Assembly (NCBI GenBank): GCA_023229575.1
Contig: JALNYZ010000055.1
Span: 1 to 15,932 of the forward strand
Length of the DNA stretch: 15,932 nt
Direction of reading: 5' to 3'
DNA from: Prolixibacteraceae bacterium
GTDB lineage: Bacteria; Bacteroidota; Bacteroidia; Bacteroidales; Prolixibacteraceae
Positions 7,826-14,258 of this stretch are shown here, piece by piece. Made by a program: the position numbers and the translations under genes. The notes below the pieces were generated by a model. It was not told the origin of the DNA, did not search any database, and worked only from the letters and a program-made list of their open reading frames with translations. Each line of letters opens with the position of its first letter. Positions within the stretch are counted from its first letter, which is position 1.

Positions 7826-7858
7826 ATTAATCAGCTAAAGTAGAATTAATCACCTAAA
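7826..7858 (+). promoter_or_regulatory. Direct repeat, candidate AraC-type operator
   Basis: ATTAATCAGCTAAA (7826-7839) and ATTAATCACCTAAA (7845-7858) differ by one base and are spaced 19 bp start to start, close to two helical turns. They end 114 bp before the AraC-family start codon. AraC-family proteins commonly bind two tandem half-sites with about 20-bp spacing, so this is a plausible autoregulatory or activation site. The surrounding region is very AT-rich, and an 11-bp tandem repeat (ACAAAATAAAT twice, 7780-7801) lies just upstream. Confidence 0.4.
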
Positions 7859-7972
7859 ATTGTAAGAATTGTACTGGAATAATTAAATTTATCAAGTTTC
7901 TATGAAACAACTATGCTAAAGCTTCACCACTTTTGGGATTTTTATTGATATAAGTTAGTAAAACGTGAGATT

Positions 7973-8854
7973 ATGAAAGTTTCAAAAATAAGGTTGCTCC
8001 AGGAACCCAACAAATCATTCATTGTGTTCAAGGAAACAAATGCTTTTTCAAGGTGGCACCATCATCCTGAATATGAACTTGTATTAATAACTAAGGGTAA
8101 GGGGAGGAGGATGGTAGGAGACCATATTGATCGATTCAACGAGAATGACCTGGTACTATTAGGACCCTATACACCGCATGAATGGATGTGCGACCCGGAA
8201 TATTTTGAACCTGATGGCCATTTTTTGGGTGAAGGTATAGTCATTCAATTTCTTCCTGACTTTTTAGGGGATCAGTTCTTTGAAGTGCAGGAAAATGCGG
8301 CATTAAATAAAATATTAGGTGAATCTTCAAGAGCAATCGAAATTTTAGGAGATAATAAAGAAAAGATAATCGAAATAGTAAAAAATATGATTGATATGGA
8401 TGGTACCGACAGGCTTTACTCCTTGCTTTCAATCTTTAAAATCTTATCATCTTTAGAAGATTTCAATATACTGGCAAGCACTGCGTTTATCAATCAATTT
8501 AAACCTGACGAAAATACACCGATGCAAAAGGCAATGCAATATATAGTGCAGAATTTTCAGCACCAGATTTATTTGAATGACTTACTCGCAAATATAAACA
8601 TGTCCTACAGTTCTTTTAATACCTTGTTTAAGATCACTTACAGGATGACCTTTAAAGAGTATTTACTGAATATCAGGATCGGATATGCCTGCAAATTGCT
8701 CACAGGAGCATTACATAACATTTCAGAAACTGCTTACCTGTGCGGGTTTGAAAATATTTCGAATTTCAATCGTCAATTTAAGAATATTAAAGGGATCACC
8801 CCTTCCGAATTCCACAAACAAGTTCACGAGAAAAGATCGGCAATCTATCAGTAG
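7973..8854 (+). CDS. AraC-family transcriptional regulator
   Basis: 293 residues, ATG at 7973. The N-terminal half is a cupin-type sensor domain: WHHHPEYELVLITKGKG at 28-44 has the His cluster and Glu typical of AraC_binding cupins, followed by the ENDLVLLGPYTPHEW strand. The C-terminal 100 residues (about 184-285) hold two helix-turn-helix units of the HTH_18 type: LNDLLANINMSYSSFNTLFK, then the ISETAYLCGFENISNFNRQFK and GITPSEFHK signature. It is soluble and cytoplasmic. In Bacteroidota such proteins usually control adjacent sugar-use genes. Here it is divergent from the aminotransferase/deacetylase unit, but the IS701 remnant and truncated ORF lie between, so the original partner may be lost. 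Effector unknown. Confidence 0.9.
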   Translation: MKVSKIRLLQEPNKSFIVFKETNAFSRWHHHPEYELVLITKGKGRRMVGDHIDRFNENDLVLLGPYTPHEWMCDPEYFEPDGHFLGEGIVIQFLPDFLGDQFFEVQENAALNKILGESSRAIEILGDNKEKIIEIVKNMIDMDGTDRLYSLLSIFKILSSLEDFNILASTAFINQFKPDENTPMQKAMQYIVQNFQHQIYLNDLLANINMSYSSFNTLFKITYRMTFKEYLLNIRIGYACKLLTGALHNISETAYLCGFENISNFNRQFKNIKGITPSEFHKQVHEKRSAIYQ

Positions 8855-9020
8855 GAATTTATATTTTGATGTTGGAATAATATCAGACATTATACAAATA
8901 AATCATTTTTGCATTCTTTTACATATGATTGTGACCTATATTCAGACGGTTACCTTTTCTATAACATAGCCTCAAGCCAACTTTCAGATACAGATTCTTT
9001 CATTCCCTGACCGCCGGATC
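8855..9020. other. Gap after the AraC gene
   Basis: No convincing open frame, terminator or RNA gene is seen. The stretch is AT-rich in its first half and runs directly into the transposase fragment starting at 9021. Confidence 0.4.
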
Positions 9021-9247
9021 ATGTTTTTGCGTCAAACCTATGATGGCAGTGTACATGACAAAAAGATTTGCGTTGAAGAGCCACTTCGTTTGCCTCAAAG
9101 GATAACGTTATGACAAGACACTGGTTTTATCGGACATTGCCCGGATGGCGTTAAGATTCGAATGCCAAAGAAAAAGCCCAAAGACAAAGAATTGACAAGT
9201 GAAAAGAAAGAGGAAAAACAGCGGAATATCCAAGTTTTGGGTACTTA
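9021..9247 (+). pseudogene. IS5-family (DDE_4 type) transposase fragment, interrupted
   Basis: The frame reads MFLRQTYDGSVHDKKICVEE, PLRLPQRITL, a TGA at 9111-9113, then QDTGFIGHCPDGVKIRMPKK and KPKDKELTSEKKEE. This follows the C-terminal half of DDE_Tnp_4 transposases, where the Asp of 'TYDGSVHDKK' and the later 'LWQDTGF.GH.P' block are recognisable. The TGA sits exactly where Trp is expected, so it is a nonsense mutation. The N-terminal half is absent. The fragment ends at the TACTTA where the next IS has inserted, and I cannot find a clear continuation beyond that IS. Confidence 0.7.
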
Positions 9248-10905
9248 GGGCCTGCTGATAAACTAATTTTCGTATTTTTTCCACTCCGCTGGCCGGTTCA
9301 AAATTTCGACAGAGAGAAAGACCTCGTTCAAAAGTTCTTCGACAGTTTGGAGTTTCTTCATCAAGACATCCTTTGCTGAAAAACTCTCCCACCATTTTGA
9401 TAGAGAGTACGGGAGTGCCGCCCCGGCCAATTTGACCAGGTTAAGCACCAGGATGATGCAGGCAATCCACGATTCGCTGGTTTCTCGAAGCCTGGCCTTT
9501 ACGCGGTTTAATCCGTAGGCTGTTTTGGCTTGTCCAAACTTTCCTTCGATTGGATTACGTTCTCCCGGACTTACGTGTTTTTGCACAGCCGATGGCCTGC
9601 CAAGTGGCTTGGCCTGCAGATTGATTCCTTTCTCTTTCAGGGCAGCCCGGTTAATTCGGTTACAGTAGATCTGATCTGCCAGAACTTCCTTGGGATAAAA
9701 ACCAAAACGGTTCCGGTATTTTTCAATGTATTCCATCATGTGGCTTCCTTCATTAAATGCATCCCAGCTCAACTCATCCATAGACGATATGCCATCAATG
9801 AGTGAGAGGTGGATCTTTGCCCCAAACTCTACTTTGGCCCGGCTCTTACCGCGAACGATAGGTCGGACATGAGGTTGGTGGATACTCACAATCCTATCAT
9901 CAATGCGATGAACGCCATTGCTATACATTTCTTTCTGTTGTGCATACAACGTGTTTAGCACCAAAAGGTATTTGTGGTTTTTGGGTTTGAGTGGAATCGT
10001 TTGATATGAGTCTAATAACCTGTTGATTGAATTAAGATTGCGCTTTAAAAATCCTAACTGGCTACCTGTAGCTTTGCGTATTTCTTTGTGAGTTTTATTC
10101 TTTTTCTGAGCAGTTTTAAGGTAACGGGTACGGGCAATTTTACGATAAGTCCTGGGCTTTTTCTCATGCAGGACCGGATTGTAGAGCCGATCAATCAATT
10201 GCTCTGATTTCTCTCTTGCATCTGAAAGCAGGTCCAGATCCGTTGGATACGCAATATCCTGGGGGCAGGCTGTGGCATCAAAGATGATTCGGCCTTTGTT
10301 TTCAACCTGAGAGGAGTTAGAAAGGTTGTCAGGACCGAATGAATCATTGTCATCTTTCTCAGGTTTTCTATTGTCGTTTTGTGAAACAAAATTTGCCTTT
10401 AGTTCAGCTATCTTTTCGTTGATGGCATTCAGGCTATCCATGCCAAGTTTCTTGCGGAAATCAACAAATAGAGAGGCATCAAATGGTGGTTCTTTGATAA
10501 AGCCTGTATAGCCCAGAAAGTACTGCATGTAAATGTTTTCAGTTATCTGATCAACTGCCTCCCGATCATCAAGGTTACACATGTGTTTGATGATCAGAGA
10601 ACCTATAACAATTCTAGGATTTAATGCAGGACGTCCCGTATTGCTCACCGGTACATTTTTGAGATATAAGGAGCTAATCTCGTCCCATGGAATCAGTCCG
10701 GCCAGAACAACCCATCTGTTATTTGGATTAAGTTCACGCTCGAAAGGACTCTTAAATGCATCCAAGGTAAGCTAATTCGGACTCATATAGGCTGGAGTTG
10801 GTGCATGCTTTCTTTTTACTTTTTCCATATTTTCTTGCACTTATTATCCCAAATATCGTTATAACTGACATGAAATCAAATGGTAAACCCTATTTCAGCA
10901 GACCC
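9248..10905 (-). mobile_element. IS1182/IS5-like insertion sequence, 1658 bp
   Basis: The left end begins GGGCCTGCTGATAAAC at 9248, and the reverse complement of the right end begins GGGTCTGCTGAAATAG at 10905 (11 of the first 13 bases match). Both ends are flanked by TACTTA (9242-9247 and 10906-10911), which fits a 6-bp target duplication. One transposase gene occupies the minus strand. The element sits inside an older IS5-like fragment, so it is a nested, later insertion. Confidence 0.8.
9263..10828 (-). pseudogene. IS1182/IS5-like transposase with an amber codon at position 19
   Basis: The natural start appears to be ATG at 10828, encoding MEKVKRKHAPTPAYMSPN, followed by TAG at 10772-10774 and then LTLDAFKSPFERELN. 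The family normally has a residue such as Gln there, so CAG to TAG is likely. After it the frame is open for 500 codons from a TTG at 10765. It contains the InsH_N/DUF772 region (GRPALNPRIVIGSLIIKH, PFDASLFVDFRKKLG) and the DDE residues D163 (IIFDATACP), D364 (VLADQIY) and E407 (NPIEGKFGQAK), counted from the TTG. Translation may restart at the TTG or the codon may be read through. Otherwise the copy is inactive but only recently damaged. Family name is uncertain between IS5 and IS1182. Confidence 0.75.
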
Positions 10906-10911
10906 TACTTA

Positions 10912-11313
10912 TAGAGTATGCAATTTGTGAACAAAGCGTTGCTGCATTGTATTGTTGTATTACAATTGTGTAGAAAAGTATTACAATTTCATTCTATTAA
11001 AGATATAATTTTAGAAATTGAGGTTTTTTGTCCATTCTTAGACTGTTTTGAATTTTAGAAATAAAAATTTTATGGGCAATTAACAGAGTCCCATTGAAAG
11101 TTAAGCAAGTGGTTATCAGTTGACTACACTTACGTGAGATTTCTTTGCACTATTATTAACAACCACAAAATAGTGTAATATGAAAACGTACCCGAGTGAT
11201 TTAACTGATAACCAGTAGCAAGTTATAAAAGAATTAGTAGAAACAGGCACATCATCGTAGATGCTAACGAGGTTGTATAGTTTAATAGTATTAATCTTTA
11301 ATTTATTTAAATT
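10912..11313. other. Non-coding stretch before the first lipoprotein, with transposon scraps
   Basis: No intact gene. An 11-bp direct repeat, GTATTACAATT, occurs at 10957-10967 and 10978-10988, 21 bp apart, so it could be a tandem protein-binding site. The sequence GAGTCCCATTGAAAG at 11086-11100 may be the terminal repeat of the IS5-like remnant at 11180. The final 50 bases before 11314 are very AT-rich and would carry the promoter and leader of the lipoprotein gene; no Shine-Dalgarno is evident. Confidence 0.4.
11180..11257 (+). pseudogene. IS5-family transposase N-terminal scrap
   Basis: From the ATG at 11180 the frame reads MKTYPSDLTDNQ, then TAG, then QVIKELVETGTSS and another TAG at 11258. 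IS5/IS427-type transposases begin 'MK.YPSDLTD.QW..I', so the first TAG replaces the conserved Trp. Only 26 codons remain. The rest of the element is missing, and the leader of the lipoprotein gene follows directly. Confidence 0.6.
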
Positions 11314-13794
11314 ATGAAAAATTTTGTTATTGCTTTCACGGTAATATTATTGATTTTTACAGGTAGCTGTAAAAGACAAGAAATCTTTCAAAAAACAAGT
11401 GATTCTTCGACCCCTTTGACTTTAAAGAGTGGCTCCTTAGCACTTAAAGAGGCTGAATCTCTAACAGTCAGCACCAGTGGACAACACTCACCCGTTGTGA
11501 CTCCATTACCAGATGCCAGCAACGGTAATATCAGTGAATTGTATGCTACAGCAGTGAACGAGTGGATACAGTACACCATTAACATTACAACGGCAGGCAC
11601 TTACAATATTCAAGTAATGTCGTCTGTATATACCCACAGGGGTATAGGCAGATTGTATCTAGATGGCACAGCAAAAGGTCCTGATATCGACCAGTATAAA
11701 GGAACTGAGCCTAATGGTTACATTATTACTGATATGGGAGATGCTGTTTTATCGGCAGGCAATCACACCTTCAAATTTCAGGTCGTAGGTAAAAATGCTT
11801 CCTCTCCGGCATATTCTCTTAGCTTCGATTATATAGATTTGACACCAATTAATGAGGCCGAATCTCTTACTGTTACCACCAGCGGACAGCACTCGGCCGT
11901 TTTAACTCCAGTAACAGGTGCCAGCAATGGTTACATCAGGGAATTGTATGCTACAGCAGTGAACGAGTGGATACAATACACCATTAACATTGCAAGGGCA
12001 GGCAATTACAATATAAAAGTAATGTCGTCTTTATATATTAACCGGGCTATAGTCAGACTTTATCTCGATGGCGCGGTAAAAGGTCCGGATATTGACCAAT
12101 ATAAAGCTCTGCCAAATGGATGGGCTATTACCGATATGGGAAATGCTGTCTTGTCGGCAGGCAATCACACCTTCAAATTTCATGCCATCAGTAAAAATGC
12201 TTCTTCTTCTAATTATTTTGTGAGCTTCGATTACATAAAATTAACTTTTATCATAAGCATACCCACACTTGCGGCCACCAACCCAGTTACGGCCATAACC
12301 CAAACAACCGCGACAAGTGGCGGGAATGTAACTGGTGGAGCAAGTGTTACAGCCCGTGGAGTTTGTTGGAGTACATCACCAAATCCGACAATCGCGAACA
12401 GTAAAACTACAAACGGCACAGGAACAGGAACATTTACAAGTTCAATAACCGGATTGACAGCCGGTACCCTTTATTATGTGAGGGCTTACGCGACCAACAG
12501 TGGAGGAACAGGCTATGGGACACAGGTGTCGTTTACCACTACGAGTGGCTTACCTACACTTGCGCCCACCAACACTGTTACGGCCATAACCCAAACCACT
12601 GCGACAAGTGGCGGGAATGTAACTGGTGGAGCGGGTATTACAGCCCGTGGAGTTTGTTGGAGCACATCACCAAATCCGACAATCGCGAACCCTAAAACGA
12701 TAAACGGCACAGGAACAGGCATATTTACAAGTGCAATAACCGGATTGACAACCAATACCCTCTATTACGTGAGAGCTTACGCTACCAACAGCTCAGGGAC
12801 AGCTTATGGGACACAGGTGTCGTTTACTTCCGGGCTTTATGTCAATGTGATGAGTACGGGTGCGACAGGCAATGGCGTCACTGACGACACAGCCGCGATC
12901 CAGGCAGCTATAAACCAGGTTGCCGGAACCGGAGGGACTGTTATCGTACCCAATGGGACATACATGATTAATGCTATTCAGAACGGCTGGCAAGGTTTGC
13001 TGCTGGCAAGCAATATGACTTTCAGTATGTCAAGCGGCGCGGTATTGAAAGCTTTTCCTAACGATCGTGCAAACTATGTTATTATAGAGGCTAACAATGT
13101 TTCCAATGTCAAAATTATTGGAGGTACCGTGCAGGGTGAGCGTTATAATCATACCGGGACCACAGGCGAAAGCGGGTATGGGATTGGTATAGACACGGGT
13201 AATAATATTACTATTGACGGCGTAACAACGAAAGATTGTTGGGGCGACGGAATTTTTATTAGCGGTTCTCCCGCTGCCAATCCTTCTACAAACATAACTG
13301 TAAAGAATGTGGTCTCGGATAGTAACCGCCGTCAGGGTCTTTCTGTAGTATCTGCTGATGGTGTTATTATTCAAAATTCCACCTTCAAGAATACGATTGG
13401 CACCTTGCCAGAGGCGGGTATTGATCTTGAACCGGATGGCAATGCTACACTGGGTGTAAAGAATATTCAAATACTTAATTGTCAATGTTTTAATAATCAT
13501 GGGAACCAGATAGACGTATATGCTGGCAATACTCGTCAAACAGCAAAACCAATGTCCGGGATCATTATCGACAACAATACACTGACTTCACAGACTTCAC
13601 CGAACGATGGTGTGAGAATACGTGCCACCGATGGTGTAAAAGTTAGAAATAACAATATGGTCGTTTCCAGATACGGTTTTAATTTGTATCTAACCACAGG
13701 TAATACTATAACCGGAAATACCATTGATATAGGAGTGCAGGCAATCGTAGGAGATGATGGTGGAAATATAATTAGTGGGAATATAATTCTTTAA
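11314..13794 (+). CDS. Surface lipoprotein: 2x CBM6-like, 2x FN3-like, right-handed beta-helix
   Basis: 826 residues, ATG at 11314. A lipoprotein signal peptide ends in FTGSC (C19). Two CBM6-like modules follow, about 46-176 and 180-311. Each has EAESLTV..SGQHS at the start, NEWIQYTINI in the middle, and LSAGNHTFKF...FDYI.LT at the end; such modules bind glycans. Two FN3-like linkers (316-410 and 413-505) carry ARGVCWSTSPNPT and LYYVRAYATN. Residues 508-826 form a pectate-lyase-3 type parallel beta-helix: VMSTGATGNGVTDDTAAIQA, GGTVIVPNGTYMI, then many short repeated rungs such as NVKIIGGTVQG and GVIIQNSTFKN. Such helices occur in polysaccharide lyases, C5-epimerases, GH28-type enzymes and phage tailspikes. 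E700, D704 and D708 around PEAGIDLEPDGN are the best candidates for active-site acids. Activity and substrate are not identifiable. Confidence 0.85.
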   Translation: MKNFVIAFTVILLIFTGSCKRQEIFQKTSDSSTPLTLKSGSLALKEAESLTVSTSGQHSPVVTPLPDASNGNISELYATAVNEWIQYTINITTAGTYNIQVMSSVYTHRGIGRLYLDGTAKGPDIDQYKGTEPNGYIITDMGDAVLSAGNHTFKFQVVGKNASSPAYSLSFDYIDLTPINEAESLTVTTSGQHSAVLTPVTGASNGYIRELYATAVNEWIQYTINIARAGNYNIKVMSSLYINRAIVRLYLDGAVKGPDIDQYKALPNGWAITDMGNAVLSAGNHTFKFHAISKNASSSNYFVSFDYIKLTFIISIPTLAATNPVTAITQTTATSGGNVTGGASVTARGVCWSTSPNPTIANSKTTNGTGTGTFTSSITGLTAGTLYYVRAYATNSGGTGYGTQVSFTTTSGLPTLAPTNTVTAITQTTATSGGNVTGGAGITARGVCWSTSPNPTIANPKTINGTGTGIFTSAITGLTTNTLYYVRAYATNSSGTAYGTQVSFTSGLYVNVMSTGATGNGVTDDTAAIQAAINQVAGTGGTVIVPNGTYMINAIQNGWQGLLLASNMTFSMSSGAVLKAFPNDRANYVIIEANNVSNVKIIGGTVQGERYNHTGTTGESGYGIGIDTGNNITIDGVTTKDCWGDGIFISGSPAANPSTNITVKNVVSDSNRRQGLSVVSADGVIIQNSTFKNTIGTLPEAGIDLEPDGNATLGVKNIQILNCQCFNNHGNQIDVYAGNTRQTAKPMSGIIIDNNTLTSQTSPNDGVRIRATDGVKVRNNNMVVSRYGFNLYLTTGNTITGNTIDIGVQAIVGDDGGNIISGNIIL
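12259..12828 (+). repeat. Two tandem FN3-like coding repeats in lipoprotein 1
   Basis: Repeat 1 (12259-12543) and repeat 2 (12550-12828) are about 285 bp each and highly similar in DNA, for example in the shared blocks GCGACAAGTGGCGGGAATGT and CAGCCCGTGGAGTTTGTTGG. The same two units recur at 14349-14633 and 14640-14918 in the second lipoprotein. DNA-level conservation beyond what protein conservation needs points to recent duplication or conversion. Confidence 0.85.
13383..13712 (+). repeat. 330-bp near-identical repeat, copy A
   Basis: This block of the beta-helix coding region matches 15476-15805 in the second lipoprotein with a single difference seen by eye (A versus G in AATATTCA[A/G]ATAC). 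Upstream parts of the two helix regions differ far more, so the high identity starts abruptly. Confidence 0.9.
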
Positions 13795-13822
13795 GAGAGA
13801 AAAGGTGGTTATATGCACTAGA

Positions 13823-13948
13823 AATAAAATGAGGTATCGGGTTCTTTGCCTAAAAGTTATCCTTTGCTATCTGCTCAAGACGATAGAAAGGGATTATGGT
13901 TCAGGAATTAAATATTTAGGCACAATACCCGATACTCATTTTAATAAA
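13823..13948. repeat. Long imperfect hairpin / MITE-like inverted repeat
   Basis: The outer left arm TAAAATGAGGTATCGGGTTC... (13825 on, through TTTGCCTAAA) pairs with TTTAGGCACAATACCCGATA...CTCATTTTA (13915-13943). An inner stem continues as ATCCTTTGCTATC (13859-13871) against GATAGAAAGGGAT (13882-13894). The tip is about 10 bases (TGCTCAAGAC), and one extra segment of about 16 bases bulges in the right arm. The copy of AATAAA on each side (13823-13828 and 13943-13948) could be a target duplication or chance. There is no T-run after it, so it is not a standard terminator. A small non-autonomous mobile palindrome or a stable 3' RNA structure are both possible. Confidence 0.6.
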
Positions 13949-14062
13949 TAGGCATAGAGTTTGAAATTTTTAGAAGAAAGGAAGAAAAAATGAACCCCAA
14001 TACTTGGAGTGAATGTGAAGAGTTCTTTAATATTTAGACCCCTGCTAAGAAACTGGCCTCAA

Positions 14063-14125
14063 CAGCTAAGTATTCAAGAAAGTGACTTGAACACGTGTTT
14101 TGAAATTTTATTTCGCTTAGCTGTT
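14063..14125 (+). other. Perfect 10-bp inverted repeat with nested stem, terminator-like
   Basis: AACAGCTAAG (14063-14072) and CTTAGCTGTT (14116-14125) are perfect reverse complements, followed by TTTAATTA. Inside lie TTCAAG and CTTGAA, which pair to form an inner stem, and a perfect palindrome AACACGTGTT (14089-14098). The T-rich tail makes it a possible terminator for lipoprotein 1, although it is 270 bp past that stop codon. It may instead be a structured leader or a remnant of an IS end. Confidence 0.4.
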
Positions 14126-14258
14126 TTTAATTACCACCTCCAATGATCATGCATTTGCCTTAGAGACAAGTGTTTTCTTTTTTCTTTTAATTTTTAAAAT
14201 TATTGATTTTAAACAATCTATGGGCTTTACAGGCTCATTCAACATAAAATATTTACGT

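Larger units (their letters stand above)
13795..14258. other. 464-bp spacer between the paralogous lipoproteins
   Basis: No gene of convincing length. The largest start-to-stop frame noted is a 15-codon ATG frame at about 13991 (MNPNTWSECEEFFNI) with nothing to support it. The spacer contains two inverted-repeat structures listed separately (13823-13948 and 14063-14125). It ends in an AT-rich leader for the second lipoprotein. Confidence 0.5.

Noticed and set aside
9530..9805. Plus-strand 91-codon frame inside the IS1182/IS5-like element
   Set aside because: Antisense to the transposase with no homology recognised; a shadow frame.
9021..11260. Alternative genetic code, because TGA and TAG appear at conserved Trp/Gln positions in three transposase frames
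   Set aside because: Different stop codons replace different residues, two of the three frames are already truncated, and the real genes nearby end normally with TAA, TAG or TGA; ordinary decay explains it.
7455..11284. 12-bp string TAACGAGGTTGT shared (in opposite orientation) near 7457-7468 and 11268-11279
   Set aside because: A single short match in about 16 kb with no extended similarity around it; may be chance, so not claimed as a regulatory site.
12231..12755. Long antisense frames opposite the FN3-like repeats
   Set aside because: They repeat with each FN3 unit and encode the same Pro/Val-rich strings, as expected for the reverse strand of a Thr/Gly-rich repeat; no independent coding evidence.
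13030..13539. 169-codon minus-strand frame opposite the beta-helix
   Set aside because: It lies fully antisense to a well-supported gene, and its composition follows from the repetitive codons of the helix.
13991..14038. 15-codon ATG frame (MNPNTWSECEEFFNI)
   Set aside because: Too short and with no recognisable pattern or clear ribosome site; probably chance.
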